64,000 nucleotides of DNA. It comes from Streptomyces sp. NBC_01231 (GTDB taxonomy: Bacteria; Actinomycetota; Actinomycetes; Streptomycetales; Streptomycetaceae). A program made the position numbers and the translations under genes. The notes under the pieces are model-generated. The model ran no database searches, was not told where the DNA came from, and was given only the letters and a program-made list of their open reading frames with translations. This document shows, one piece after another, positions 17,116-26,615 of this stretch. Where the stretch lies: positions 1,612,001 to 1,676,000 of the forward strand of contig CP108521.1 in the NCBI GenBank assembly GCA_035999765.1, read 5' to 3'. Position 1 is the first letter of the stretch; the number at the start of each line of letters is the position of its first letter.

Positions 17116-20046
17116 ATGGCGCATGGGTCACGGCAACCGAGCATCCCGCCCCGGCAGTTGCTCGAACGCACACAGGAGCTCGGTGCGCTCGACGCGGCCC
17201 TGTCGGATCTGCGGGCCGTCGCCGACGGCGGCCCGTGCACCCGGCACAGCGGACTGCTCGCGTTCACGGGCCCTGCGGGGCTGGGCAAGACGGCACTCAT
17301 GACCGAGGCCCGCGCCCGCGCCACGGCCGAGGGGTTCAGGGTGCTCTCGAGCCGGGGCGGCGAGGCGGACCAGGAGCTGGCGTTCCACGTGGTCCGCCAG
17401 CTCGTCCAACCCGCTCTGGCCACGATGGACGAGGCGGAACGGGTGGCCTTCCTGGGCAGTTGGTACGCCATCGTCGCCGCCACGCTCGGCCTGGAGGCGG
17501 CGGACATCTCGCACGTACCGGACCCGACGGGTGTGCGCGACGGGCTCGACTGGGTCATGACGCGCCTGACGGTGATGAAGAAGACGCCCGTCGTGCTGCT
17601 CCTGGACGACCTGCACTGGGCCGACATCGAGTCCCTCGGCTGGCTCGCCTCCTTCGCTCCCCGGGCCGCGGACCTGCCGCTGCTGATCGTGGTCGCCTAC
17701 CGGCCCGACGAACTGCCGCACGAGGCGACCGCGTTCCGCGCCCTGGTCGACGGTCACGGCAGCCGCCCGCACCCCCTCGCACCGCTGACCGCCGCGGGTG
17801 TGGCGCGGATCGTGCGGGAGCAGGTGGGGGACGGCGCCGAGGACGAGTTCTGCGAGGAGTGCCGCACGGTCACCGGCGGCAGCCCGTTCGAAACCGTGGA
17901 ACTCGCCATCCGGCTCCGCCAGCGCCATCTCAAGGGCACCCAGGACGAGCTGCCGACGATGCGGGCCCTGGCCACCGCCGTGAAGGGACCCGGACTGATC
18001 GAGCGCCTCCAGCGGCTCGGCACGAGCACCGTCCGCTTCACGTACGCGGGAGCCGTCCTGGGCGCGCCGTTCTCCCCCGACCTCGCCGCCACCATCGCGG
18101 CGATCGGCCGCGAGGCCGCCGTCGAGGCGACCGAGAAGCTGCGCGCCGCCCGCATCCTGGCCGACGACGACGGAGCGGGCGGCGGCCTGGGTTTCGTCCA
18201 TCCGCTGATCGCCACCACGATCTACCAGTCGATCCCGCCGGGTCTGCGGGTCGGCATGCACAACGCGGCCGCCGAGTCCCTCCGCGCGGCCGGGTTCGGC
18301 CCGACCGCGTCCGCCCGGCATCTGTTGGAGGTCCCTTGCGACGGCAAGTCCGAAGCGGTCGACTGCCTCCGAGAAGCGGCTCGTGAATCCCTGCGGGCCG
18401 GCGCTCCGGAAGCGGCCCGCCGCCTGCTGACCCGGGCATTGCAGGAGCCTCCCCTGCCGGAGGACCGCGCCGCCCTCCTGCACGAACTCGCGGGCTCGAC
18501 CTTCCTCATCGAACCCACGGCCACCGTGAAACACCTCCGGGCGGCCCTGGCGGAGCCCGGGATCGCCCCCGCCCTGCGCGCCTCCATCGTCTACCGGCTC
18601 ACCCAGGCACTCGCTCACACCGACCGGCTGGCCGAGGCCGCGCAGGTGGCCGCCGAGGAGGCCCGGCTGACCACCAACGCCCGTGTCCGGCTGCGGATGC
18701 AGGCCGACCACGTCGTCTGGAGCATGAACCGCACCGACGAACCCGACTCGTCCGCCCGCTCCCGCACACTGACCCGGCTGGCCGCCAGGGTGGCGGCCCG
18801 GGGGCGGCCGGCCGAGCGCGGCCTGGAGGAACGCTGCATCCTGGGCCTGCGCTCGTGGGACGCCCTGCTGCGTGGTGAGCCCCGGCGGACCGTCCTCGAA
18901 CACGCCGAGGACGCCCTGCGCGGCGGAATGAGCTGGACCGACGAGAACCGTGGCTTCGAGGTCCCGGTCTCCGTGGCCCTCGCCTACATGTACTGCGACC
19001 AGCCGGGACGGGCCGAGGAACTGTTCACCAAGGGGATGGCCGAGTGCGAGTCCAAGGGGTGGCGGGGCTCGCATCTGGCCGTCGGCCAGACCCTGTTCGC
19101 CTACATCCGCTACCGCCGGGGCTGTCTGGCGGAGGCGGAGCACTGGGTGCGCGAGGGCCTGCGCACGGCGCAGCGGGTCGAAGGGGCGGTGCCCGCGCAG
19201 TGGTTCGCCATCGGCATCCTCACCCAGACGCTGCTGGCCCGCGGGCGAACCCGTGACGCGCGCCGACTGGCCGACCGTCACGACTACGGCGAGGACGTTC
19301 CCAATGCCGTCATCTACCCCGATCCCCGCACGGTGTACGCCGAGTTGCTCCTCGCGGAGGGACGCCTTCGCGAGGCGGAGCACCTCTTGACCGAGGTCGG
19401 GAACTGGCTGGACGGACGGGACTGGCGCAACCCCGCATGGTGTCCCTGGCAGCTGCATCTCGCGTCCGCCCTGGCCCGCTCCGCCCCCGACCGCGCCGTC
19501 CGGCACGCCCAGGACGCCCTCGACCGTGCCCGGCACTTCGGTGCGGCGTCCGCGATCGGGCAGGCGCTGCACACCCTGGCCGAGGTGACCGGCGGGAGGG
19601 CTGCACTCGATCTGCACGCGGACGCCGTGGAGCACCTGGAACGGTCGCCGTCCGCCTACGACCTGGCCCGCGCGCTGATCGGCCACGGTGCCTCACTGGC
19701 CCGATACGGTCGGCTCCACGACGCCGCGGACCGGCTCTACCAGGGCCTGGAAGGGGCCGTGCACTGCGGCGCCGACGCGCTGGCCGCCCGGGCCAGGGCG
19801 GAACTCTCCGCGGCCGGAATGCGCCCGCTGCCCCTGCGGTACCCGCAGACGGACACGCTCACGGCCCACGAACGGAAAGCAGCCGAGATGACGGCTCAGG
19901 GCCACCCGGCGGCCGTGGTCGCGAAGGACCTCCGCCTCAAGGAACAGGGCGTACGGCAGCTGCTCTCCTCCGTGTACCGCAAGGTCGGCACCGATCCGGC
20001 GGGCCTGGCCGAGGCCATGGAGACCTTCCCGCGTCCCCGGACGTGA
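17116..20046 (+). CDS. Large ATP-binding LuxR-family (LAL) transcriptional regulator
   Basis: 976 residues, the size of LAL regulators. The N-terminal ATPase has Walker A GPAGLGKT (residues 52-59) and Walker [13 protein letters not shown] (near 159-170). A long alpha-helical, TPR-like middle follows. The C-terminus (about 915-960) is a LuxR-type helix-turn-helix beginning [16 protein letters not shown] and ending VYRKVG. The recognition helix ([11 protein letters not shown]) diverges from the usual TVknHl pattern. LAL proteins often activate secondary-metabolite clusters; sitting 204 bases after the terpene synthase on the same strand, it may control the P450-terpene pair, which is inference. 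ATG 17116 is the start nearest the conserved region, with a modest GGTAGG site. Confidence 0.88.
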   Translation: MAHGSRQPSIPPRQLLERTQELGALDAALSDLRAVADGGPCTRHSGLLAFTGPAGLGKTALMTEARARATAEGFRVLSSRGGEADQELAFHVVRQLVQPALATMDEAERVAFLGSWYAIVAATLGLEAADISHVPDPTGVRDGLDWVMTRLTVMKKTPVVLLLDDLHWADIESLGWLASFAPRAADLPLLIVVAYRPDELPHEATAFRALVDGHGSRPHPLAPLTAAGVARIVREQVGDGAEDEFCEECRTVTGGSPFETVELAIRLRQRHLKGTQDELPTMRALATAVKGPGLIERLQRLGTSTVRFTYAGAVLGAPFSPDLAATIAAIGREAAVEATEKLRAARILADDDGAGGGLGFVHPLIATTIYQSIPPGLRVGMHNAAAESLRAAGFGPTASARHLLEVPCDGKSEAVDCLREAARESLRAGAPEAARRLLTRALQEPPLPEDRAALLHELAGSTFLIEPTATVKHLRAALAEPGIAPALRASIVYRLTQALAHTDRLAEAAQVAAEEARLTTNARVRLRMQADHVVWSMNRTDEPDSSARSRTLTRLAARVAARGRPAERGLEERCILGLRSWDALLRGEPRRTVLEHAEDALRGGMSWTDENRGFEVPVSVALAYMYCDQPGRAEELFTKGMAECESKGWRGSHLAVGQTLFAYIRYRRGCLAEAEHWVREGLRTAQRVEGAVPAQWFAIGILTQTLLARGRTRDARRLADRHDYGEDVPNAVIYPDPRTVYAELLLAEGRLREAEHLLTEVGNWLDGRDWRNPAWCPWQLHLASALARSAPDRAVRHAQDALDRARHFGAASAIGQALHTLAEVTGGRAALDLHADAVEHLERSPSAYDLARALIGHGASLARYGRLHDAADRLYQGLEGAVHCGADALAARARAELSAAGMRPLPLRYPQTDTLTAHERKAAEMTAQGHPAAVVAKDLRLKEQGVRQLLSSVYRKVGTDPAGLAEAMETFPRPRT

Positions 20047-20086
20047 TCCCACCTCCCAGGTGCTGATTGCATCATGGGGAGGTCAC

Positions 20087-21199
20087 ATGAACCCTCGGCC
20101 CCTCGGCCCCTCGTCCACAGGAGGCACCTTGCGGCCGCAGCCCTTCCGTCCCGACGACGCCGGAGCGCGGTTCGACTGGGGCTTCCCGGGCGCCGACCCG
20201 GGGGCCGAAATCCTCGGCGACATCTCCGGCCGGCGGGTGCTCGCCCTCGGATACGACGCCGCCCGGCACGCCGCCCACCTCGTCCGCGCGTACGGCGCCA
20301 CGGTGGACGCGGTCGACCCGGGGCCCTACGAGCGGGTTCCCTCCGAGCTCGGCTCGCTGCCGGGACTGCGCCTGGTGCGGGCCGACGCCGTGGAGTTCCT
20401 GAGCAGCACGGAGCCGTACGACGTCATCTACTCCGTCGACGCCGTCGCCTCCATCGATCCCCGCCGTCTGCTGCCCGTCCTCGCCTCGGCGCTCCGGCCC
20501 GGCGGGACGCTGTGCTTCGGCGCACCGCACACCAACTCCCGCGGCGGCGGCCCCTCGTCGTCCGTCGAGCCGCGCCACGCCGACGGTGTCCGGATGTGGG
20601 TGCTCACGCCGGACCTCTGGACCGACCTGCTCGCCGAGCAGGGGCTGCGCGTCGAACACGTCGAGGTCCTCGACGCGCCGGACGAGGCCGACCACGCCTC
20701 CCGCCGGATCCTCCGCGTCACCCGGCCCCTGCGGGTCTCCTCCCGTCCACGCGGCGCCGGACCGCCGGTCCCGCACGGGGCACTCGGCGTGGGCGCCATC
20801 CTGTACGGCCCCCGGGGCCTGCTGCTGGGCCGGCACCGCCGAGGCACCTGGGAGCTGCCCGGCGGCACGGTGGAACCCGGTGAGTCGCTCCAGGAGACGG
20901 TGGTGCGCGAGCTGGCCGAGGAGACCGGGATCGAGGCGAGCCCCGCCGACGTACACCTCCTGGGCACGCTCCTCGACCATGTCGGCGACGTCGTACGGGT
21001 GACCGTGCCCGCCCGGGTCACGGCGTGGCGGGGCGAGCCGGCCGACCAGCCCGGCGAACGCGTCGGAGACTGGCGCTGGTTCGCCCTGGACCGGCTGCCG
21101 GAGAACCTGTTCGTGTGCAGCGCGCAGGGCCTCACCGCATGGCGCCCCGACCTGCCGGTCGACCACACCCCTGCCCACTTCACCCCGTACGCCCCCTGA
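20087..21199 (+). CDS. Fused SAM-dependent methyltransferase / Nudix hydrolase
   Basis: 370 residues with two domains. Residues about 25-215 form a class I methyltransferase-like Rossmann fold: [18 protein letters not shown] is a modified SAM motif, then [17 protein letters not shown] and [13 protein letters not shown]. Residues about 235-350 are a Nudix domain with box G-x5-E-x7-REL-x-EE-x-GI ([10 protein letters not shown] onward). The fusion occurs in Streptomyces genomes; its substrate is unknown. The Nudix half would cleave a nucleoside diphosphate linked to some moiety, and the first half may methylate the same or a related nucleotide. ATG 20087 follows a strong GGGGAGGT site. It stands in its own transcription unit or follows the LAL gene by 40 bases. 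Confidence 0.82.
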   Translation: MNPRPLGPSSTGGTLRPQPFRPDDAGARFDWGFPGADPGAEILGDISGRRVLALGYDAARHAAHLVRAYGATVDAVDPGPYERVPSELGSLPGLRLVRADAVEFLSSTEPYDVIYSVDAVASIDPRRLLPVLASALRPGGTLCFGAPHTNSRGGGPSSSVEPRHADGVRMWVLTPDLWTDLLAEQGLRVEHVEVLDAPDEADHASRRILRVTRPLRVSSRPRGAGPPVPHGALGVGAILYGPRGLLLGRHRRGTWELPGGTVEPGESLQETVVRELAEETGIEASPADVHLLGTLLDHVGDVVRVTVPARVTAWRGEPADQPGERVGDWRWFALDRLPENLFVCSAQGLTAWRPDLPVDHTPAHFTPYAP

Positions 21200-21254
21200 C
21201 CGCGGGGGCGCGTGCAACCCTCTCGCAACCTTGCCCGTGCTGCACTCGGGGACC

Positions 21255-21638
21255 ATGGACGAGGAATCCGCACCCGCCGTGCACGACGAGGTCCCGCGGG
21301 TCGAGCTGACCCCCGCGGCCGCCGACCTTTTGCGCCGACTGCGCGAGACGCACGGCCCGCTGATGTTCCACCAGTCCGGCGGCTGTTGCGACGGCAGCGC
21401 GCCGATGTGCTTCCCCGCGGGCGAGTTCCGTACCGGTGACTCGGACGTGCTGCTCGCGGAGCTGGTCGTGGAGGGGGTCGAGGAGCCGGTGACGTTCTGG
21501 ATGTCGCGGAGCCAGTACGAGGTGTGGAGCCACACCCGGCTGATCGTCGACGTCGTCGAGGGCCGGGGCGGCGGCTTCTCGCTGGAGGCACCCGAGGGGG
21601 TGCGTTTCCTCACCCGTTCGCGGGTCGTCGGCGCATAG
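21255..21638 (+). CDS. DUF779 family protein
   Basis: 127 residues. QSGGCCDGSAPMCFP is the family hallmark, a Cys-rich metal-binding-looking motif, followed by FWMSRSQYEVWSHTRLIVDV. ATG 21255 has GGGGA six bases upstream; an earlier in-frame TTG at 21231 is less likely. DUF779 genes often sit beside acetaldehyde or other aldehyde dehydrogenases, where they are thought to have an accessory role, but no such neighbour is here. Function unknown; cytosolic, no signal peptide. Confidence 0.82.
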   Translation: MDEESAPAVHDEVPRVELTPAAADLLRRLRETHGPLMFHQSGGCCDGSAPMCFPAGEFRTGDSDVLLAELVVEGVEEPVTFWMSRSQYEVWSHTRLIVDVVEGRGGGFSLEAPEGVRFLTRSRVVGA

Positions 21639-21713
21639 ACACCGCGCCGCTCACGGTCGTCTGGTGCACTTCCCCTGGGTCCTGGGACAGTTGACGAGAC
21701 ATCAGGGGGGACC

Positions 21714-22952
21714 GTGACGCGTCGTCGAGGACGGTTCGGAGCGGGCAAAAACGTACTGGCGCTGCTCGCGGCGCTCGGCACGCTGGCCGGTGCGGCCCTG
21801 GTGGGGGCGGCACCGGCCGGCGCCGTACCGGACGGGAGAGCGCTCGCGCCGGGGGTCGGGTACCGGGAGTTCCACGTCCAGGCGGCCCATGGGGTGGCGC
21901 ACGCCCATGTCCTCACCGTCGACCTGCGCGATCCCCGGGTCCGCCTGGACCTGCTGTATCCGGGGGCGGTGGCCGCGCGCGCCCCCGTCTCCGGCATGGC
22001 CGACGCGGCCGGGGCCGTGGCGGGGATCAACGGCGACTTCTTCAACATCACCGAGACGCAGCACCCGGGCGTCGAGGCCACGGGCGCGACCGTGGGCCCG
22101 GCGATCACCCGGGGCCACGTGCTCAAGGCGGCGGTGCCGAACGGCCAGCGCTTCGGCCCCGCGCTGCCGCCCGGCACCGGCACCGAGGACGTGTTCGGCG
22201 TGGGTGTGGACCGGCGGGCCCGGCTGGGCGCCCTCGCTCTCGACGGTTCGATCCGCACGCCGGTGGGACGACTGCCGCTCGGCGGGCTGAACCAGTACGC
22301 GTTGCCGGAGGGTTCCATCGGCGCGTTCACCTCCGACTGGGGCAGCGCCTCCCGGGTACGGGCCACCTGCGGCACGGACACCGACCGGGCCGCTGCGTGC
22401 AGCCCGGACACCTACGAGGTGACGGTCCGTCATCGTCAAGTCGTGTCGCTGTCCGACACCCCCGGCAGTGGGCCCATCGCCGCGGGGACCACCGTGCTGG
22501 TCGGACGGGAGGCGGGCGCGCGACAGCTGCGGACGTTCTTCCAGGGCGAGCCGGTGACGGTGCGACACCGGCTGGTGTCGTCCACGACCCGGATCGCGTA
22601 CCGCTTCGCGCTCGGCGGCTACCCGGTCCTGCGGCGTGGACTGCCGCTGCCCGGCCTCGACACCACAGCCTCCGCCGTGCGGACCGCCGTGGGTGTCGCG
22701 GACGGCGGGCGGCGCCTGCTGCTGCTCGCGCTGGACGGCGCGCCCCAGTACCGCAGCGGACTCACCATCGCCGAAGTTGCCGACACCATGCGGGAGTTGG
22801 GCTCGGTCGACGCCTTCAGCCTGGACGGCGGAGGCTCCACGACCCTGGCCGCCCGGGTGCCGGGCGCGAGCGCCGTCACCGTACGCAACCATCCCTCCGG
22901 GGGCGCGGAACGGCCCGTCCCGAACGGCATCGGGATCTTCACGACCCCGTGA
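21714..22952 (+). CDS. Secreted phosphodiester glycosidase (NAGPA domain) protein
   Basis: 412 residues. A signal peptide (MTRRRGRFGAGKNVLALLAA, hydrophobic core to about residue 38, cleavage after AGA) precedes a domain of the N-acetylglucosamine-1-phosphodiester alpha-N-acetylglucosaminidase family. Key motifs are AGINGDFFN, the R-TAVGV strand, LLLLALDG and AFSLDGGGSTTLA. Family members remove sugar phosphodiesters or act on exopolysaccharide; the bacterial substrate is usually unknown. The protein is expected outside the cell. Start GTG 21714 has a strong AGGGGGG site. It converges on the next gene with only 3 bases between stop codons, and no hairpin is seen there. Confidence 0.85.
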   Translation: MTRRRGRFGAGKNVLALLAALGTLAGAALVGAAPAGAVPDGRALAPGVGYREFHVQAAHGVAHAHVLTVDLRDPRVRLDLLYPGAVAARAPVSGMADAAGAVAGINGDFFNITETQHPGVEATGATVGPAITRGHVLKAAVPNGQRFGPALPPGTGTEDVFGVGVDRRARLGALALDGSIRTPVGRLPLGGLNQYALPEGSIGAFTSDWGSASRVRATCGTDTDRAAACSPDTYEVTVRHRQVVSLSDTPGSGPIAAGTTVLVGREAGARQLRTFFQGEPVTVRHRLVSSTTRIAYRFALGGYPVLRRGLPLPGLDTTASAVRTAVGVADGGRRLLLLALDGAPQYRSGLTIAEVADTMRELGSVDAFSLDGGGSTTLAARVPGASAVTVRNHPSGGAERPVPNGIGIFTTP

Positions 22953-22955
22953 CGC

Positions 22956-23150
22956 TCACGGTCTGAGGGCGCTGACGATGTCCGCCGTCGCCATCAGACC
23001 GCTGTTGATGCTGGGCGCGATGTTCGTGCCGGCCAGGTAGAAGCCGAGCAGCAGGCACACCAGCGCGTGGGAGACCTTCAGCCCGCCACTGCGCAGGAAG
23101 ACCGTTGCCAGGATCACCAGCAGCAGCACCACCGAGATGGAAATCGCCAT
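22956..23150 (-). CDS. Small two-helix membrane protein (conserved hypothetical)
   Basis: 64 residues: MAISISVVLLLVILATVFLR is one membrane helix, HALVCLLLGFYLAGTNIAPS a second, and the tail ends ADIVSALRP. The ribosome binding site GGAGGAGGT is near perfect, which strongly supports ATG 23150 rather than the longer open frame upstream. Similar short proteins (hydrophobic helix, then SGGLK, then a second helix) recur in Streptomyces genomes, from memory sometimes near plasmid-transfer functions, but nothing of that kind is nearby. Function unknown. Confidence 0.72.
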   Translation of the reverse strand: MAISISVVLLLVILATVFLRSGGLKVSHALVCLLLGFYLAGTNIAPSINSGLMATADIVSALRP

Positions 23151-23289
23151 CGTCAACCTCCTCCGCCACGCCGTCATGTCTGGTTCGCGGCGTTCGGCCG
23201 CAAGTGTGGCGTAGTGGAGGGTTCGTCCGGGCGGCTGACCTGTCCGCCGAACGTGTGATGTCCGGCGGGCTGTGACTGCGTCGTTGTGG

Positions 23290-24153
23290 CTACGTGGCCC
23301 GGTGGGCGTCGAGGAACGCCTCCAGCCCGGCCAGGTCGTCGGTGTTGATGTGGTCGACACCGGCGGCGAGCAGTTCGCTCCACACGGCGTCCCGTGCCGG
23401 GCCCGCCACGTCCGGCGTGGCCCACAGCCGTACCTTCTGGCCGCGCCGGTGGGCCGTCCGGACGATGCCGCGCAGCTTCTGCCGTTCGGCGTCGGGGAAG
23501 ACGCCGACGCCCGCCCAGGCGAAGTTGAGCGTCCAGTTGTCGCTGATCAGCGGGATGAACGAGGCGGGTGCCGCGCTGCCGAGGTCGGCGAGCCGACCGT
23601 CGTAGAAGGCCCGGCGGACGGTCTGGGCCTCCATCGGGGTACGGGCCGCTCGGTCGCCGGAGATGACAGCCGTGACCGCGCCCGGGCGCACCCGGCCCTG
23701 CGCGTAGGCCGTGAACAGGTGCTGGTGGCGCCGCAGATGACGGTCGAGTTCGAGGTAGGTCGACGCACCCTCCGTCTTGATGTCGATCAGCAGTTGCAGC
23801 GGCGTGCGGCACCCCCGGTACACGGAACCGTGGTTGGCCCTGACGCGGGCGGCCAGCGGGTCGAGGTAGAGGGATTCGAGGGTGCGGGTCGGGTCGAGGC
23901 CGACGGGGTCGTGGGCGACGAGAAGCTGGTCGCCGACGAGGTAGATGTCGGCCTCGACGCTGCCGAAGCGGTGGTCGAGGGCGTCGAGAAGGGGACGCGG
24001 ATGCTCGTAGTCGTTGTGCGCGTGGGCACGCCACAACGGGCGTGGCCGGTGCTTGTGTTCGGCCGCGAACGCGTCGGCCGCGGGCCGGGCGACCGCGCCC
24101 GCGAGGGCGGCGCCGAGGGTGGTGAGGGCTCCGCGTCGGGTGGTGAGGGCCAT
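23290..24153 (-). CDS. Exported glycerophosphodiester phosphodiesterase-like protein
   Basis: 287 residues. The N-terminus has a twin-arginine-like signal (TTRRGALTTLGAALAGAVA). The body is a PI-PLC/GDPD-type TIM barrel: AHAHNDYEHPRPLLDALD, then SVEADIYLVGDQLLVAHDP with the acidic metal ligands, LQLLIDIKTEG and the C-terminal HINTDDLAG. The usual HRG of GDPD is HND here, as in a known side branch. Expected role: hydrolysis of glycerophosphodiesters or inositol phospholipid head groups outside the cell. ATG 24153 has GGGAGG upstream. Monocistronic. Confidence 0.8.
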   Translation of the reverse strand: MALTTRRGALTTLGAALAGAVARPAADAFAAEHKHRPRPLWRAHAHNDYEHPRPLLDALDHRFGSVEADIYLVGDQLLVAHDPVGLDPTRTLESLYLDPLAARVRANHGSVYRGCRTPLQLLIDIKTEGASTYLELDRHLRRHQHLFTAYAQGRVRPGAVTAVISGDRAARTPMEAQTVRRAFYDGRLADLGSAAPASFIPLISDNWTLNFAWAGVGVFPDAERQKLRGIVRTAHRRGQKVRLWATPDVAGPARDAVWSELLAAGVDHINTDDLAGLEAFLDAHRAT

Positions 24154-24316
24154 GCTCTGCCTCCCTGGTCGGCCGTACGGGGTCGATGGGGGACCCCCGG
24201 TCGAGCGAATTCGAGACTGGGGAGAGTATGCGATCCGTACGGCCCCAAGGTGCAGTGCCAGGAGAGGAGTTGGCCGGACTGCCGCTGTCCGTTCACCTCG
24301 CCCGTGCGGGGCACGC

Positions 24317-24348
24317 GGAAAGCCCGCCCCAGGTCGGGCGGGCTTTCC
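24317..24348 (-). terminator. Terminator hairpin after the acyl-CoA dehydrogenase operon
   Basis: Perfect 13-base arms (24317-24329 and 24336-24348; GGAAAGCCCGCCC and its complement) with a 6-base loop. It starts about 10 bases past the stop of the last operon gene on the minus strand and its outer edge is A/T-containing, so it is a typical intrinsic terminator. Confidence 0.85.
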
Positions 24349-24357
24349 CGGTGGACG

Positions 24358-25440
24358 TCAGGGTGCCTGGAGGTCGACCAGTTCGGCCAGGGTCGCGCGG
24401 TGGGCGCCCGCGGTGCCGTAGGCGATCGAGTCGGCCTTGGCCCGCTTCAGGCTCAGGTGGACCGGGTGTTCCCAGGTCATGCCGAGGCCACCGTGCAGTT
24501 GCAGGGCCTCCTCGGCGGCGCGGACCGCGACGGGGGCCGCGTAGGCCTGGGCGACGGCGACCGCCACGTCGACGTCCTCACCGCTCGCGAGCGCGTCCGC
24601 CGCGCCCCGGGCCGCCGCCCGCAGGCTGACGACCTCAAGCCACAACTGGGCGAGCCGGTGCTTGAGAGCCTGGAAGCCGCCGACAGGCCGGTTGAACTGC
24701 TTGCGTTCCTTCAGGTAGCGGACCGTCTCCGTCAACGCCCATTCCGCCAGCCCGAGTTGCTCGGAGGCCAGCAGGCCTGCCGCGGTGCGCAGAGCACGGC
24801 GTACGGCAGGTTCGGCGTCGCCGATCCGGCGGGCCGACGCACCGTCCAGGGTGACCGTCGCGAGGGGGCGGGTCAGATCCAGCGCGACCTGCGGGGTGAC
24901 GGTCACGGCGTCCGCGTCGACGGCGTACAGCCCGCCGTCCTCGGCCGGGACGAGCAGCACGTCGGCGACGGCCGCGTCGGCGATCCCGGTCAGCTCCCCG
25001 TGCAGCGTGCCGTTCTCCCGTCGTACGGACGGGAAGGCGGCGTCCGGTGCCGTGTGCAGCGCGATGGCGAGGGCACCGATCGTGCGGCCGGAGGCCAGCT
25101 GGGCGAGCAGGTCGTCGGCCGCGCACGCCAGCAGCGCCTCGGTGGCGACGACGGCACTGGTCAGGTAGGGCACGGGGGCGACGGCCCGCCCCAACTCCTC
25201 GAGGACGACGGCCACTTCGCGGTGGGTGGCACCCTGGCCGCCGAGCGCCTCGGGCACCAGCAGCCCGGCGAGGCCCATGCCGTCGGTGAGGGCCTTCCAT
25301 GTCTCGCGGTCGTGGGGCGTGGCCGACTCGGTCCGCACGATCACGTCCGCCGGGCCGCAGTGGTCGGCGAGCAGATCGCGGACGGCGGCGCGCAGCGCCT
25401 CTTCCTCCTCCGAGTACAGCAGGTCGGGCTCGGTACTCAT
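24358..25440 (-). CDS. Acyl-CoA dehydrogenase, small non-catalytic-type subunit
   Basis: 360 residues of the acyl-CoA dehydrogenase fold. GLLVPEALGGQGATHREVAV and KERKQFNRPVGGFQALKHRL are conserved FAD- and dimer-interface regions, and LQLHGGLGMTWEHPVHLSLK is the C-terminal helix pair. At the place where the catalytic Glu normally sits (EGTSE) it reads YGTAG, with Tyr341. Loss of this base is typical of the partner subunit in actinobacterial alpha2beta2 dehydrogenases (ChsE4-ChsE5, FadE28-29 type). It overlaps the upstream dehydrogenase by ATGA, supporting a heteromeric enzyme. Last gene of a three-gene operon. Confidence 0.9.
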   Translation of the reverse strand: MSTEPDLLYSEEEEALRAAVRDLLADHCGPADVIVRTESATPHDRETWKALTDGMGLAGLLVPEALGGQGATHREVAVVLEELGRAVAPVPYLTSAVVATEALLACAADDLLAQLASGRTIGALAIALHTAPDAAFPSVRRENGTLHGELTGIADAAVADVLLVPAEDGGLYAVDADAVTVTPQVALDLTRPLATVTLDGASARRIGDAEPAVRRALRTAAGLLASEQLGLAEWALTETVRYLKERKQFNRPVGGFQALKHRLAQLWLEVVSLRAAARGAADALASGEDVDVAVAVAQAYAAPVAVRAAEEALQLHGGLGMTWEHPVHLSLKRAKADSIAYGTAGAHRATLAELVDLQAP

Positions 25441-26615
25441 CGGGCGAGGTCCTTCCAGGCGACGTCCTTGTCGTTGCGCGGCTCGCTGGGCAGGCCCAGG
25501 ACGCGCTCGGCGACGATGTTCAGCAGGACCTCGCTGGTCCCGCCCTCGATGCTGTTGCCCTTGGAGCGGAGGTAGCGGTAGCCGGCGTCGCGGCCGGTGA
25601 AGTCGACCAGTTCCGGTCGGCGCATGGTCCAGTCGTCGTACAACAGGCCTTCCTCGCCGAGGAGTTCGACCTCCAGGCCGCTGATCTCCTGGTTGAGGCT
25701 GGCGAACGCCAGCTTCATGCCGGCGCCCTCCGGGCCGGGCTGGCCGACGACCATCTGCTGGCGCAGGCGTTCGCCGGTGAGACGGGCGACCTCGGCCTCG
25801 ACCCACAGCTTCAGCAGGCGCTGGTGCAGGTCGTGGGTGCGCAGTTCGGGGCGTTCACGCCAGGTCCTGGAGACCGGGCCGATCATGCCGCCCTCGCGGG
25901 GCAGCCGCATGCCGCCGATGGCGACGCGTTCGTTGTTCAGCGTGGTCTGGGCGACCCGCCAGCCGTTGCCGACCTCGCCGAGCCGACGCGCGTCAGGGAT
26001 ACGGACGTCGGTGAGGAAGACCTCGTTGAACTCGGCCTCGCCGGTGATCTGGCGCAACGGCCGGACCTCGACACCCGGGTCGGTCATGTCGCAGATGAAG
26101 TAGGTGATGCCCCGGTGCTTGGGCAGGTCAGGGTCGGTGCGGGCGATGAGGATGGCCCAGCGGGCGAGGTGCGCGCTGGACGTCCACACCTTCTGCCCGT
26201 TGACGACCCAGTCGTCGCCCTGCTGGACGGCTCGCGTCCCGAGCGCCGCGAGGTCGGATCCGGCGCCGGGCTCGCTGAAGAGCTGACACCAGACCTCCTC
26301 GCCCACCCACAGCGGCCGCAGGAGCTGCTTCTGCTCGTCGGTGCCGTACTTCAGGATCGTCGGCGCGGCCATCCCCAGGCCGATGCCGATGCGCCGCGGG
26401 TCGTTGTCGGGGGCTTCGGCGGCCTCCAGCTCCGCGTCCACGACGGCCTGGAGGGAGCGCGGGGCTCCGAGGCCGCCGAGGCCCTCGGGGTAGTGCACCC
26501 AGGCGAGTCCGGCGTCGAACCGGGCCTTGAGGAACTCGAGCCGGTCGGTGTCGGCGGGTGGGAAGTCAGCCAGCAACTGGGCGGTGCGGCGCTTGAGTTC
26601 GGCTGCGTCGGTCAT
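25437..26615 (-). CDS. Acyl-CoA dehydrogenase, catalytic subunit
   Basis: 392 residues. WCQLFSEPGAGSDLAALGTRA and DDWVVNGQKVWTSSAH are the FAD and substrate regions, and GNSIEGGTSEVLLNIVAERV contains the catalytic-base segment with Glu retained. It probably forms the active half of a heteromeric dehydrogenase with the overlapping downstream gene, oxidising an acyl-CoA at the alpha-beta position; actinobacterial homologues of this pair act on branched or steroid side-chain acyl-CoAs. Start and stop both overlap their neighbours by four bases (ATGA), so the operon is translationally coupled. Confidence 0.92.
   Translation of the reverse strand: MTDAAELKRRTAQLLADFPPADTDRLEFLKARFDAGLAWVHYPEGLGGLGAPRSLQAVVDAELEAAEAPDNDPRRIGIGLGMAAPTILKYGTDEQKQLLRPLWVGEEVWCQLFSEPGAGSDLAALGTRAVQQGDDWVVNGQKVWTSSAHLARWAILIARTDPDLPKHRGITYFICDMTDPGVEVRPLRQITGEAEFNEVFLTDVRIPDARRLGEVGNGWRVAQTTLNNERVAIGGMRLPREGGMIGPVSRTWRERPELRTHDLHQRLLKLWVEAEVARLTGERLRQQMVVGQPGPEGAGMKLAFASLNQEISGLEVELLGEEGLLYDDWTMRRPELVDFTGRDAGYRYLRSKGNSIEGGTSEVLLNIVAERVLGLPSEPRNDKDVAWKDLAR

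Noticed and set aside
17128..19686. 852-codon minus-strand open frame opposite the LAL regulator
   Set aside because: GC-rich antisense shadow; no domain recognised, and the plus strand carries Walker motifs and a helix-turn-helix.
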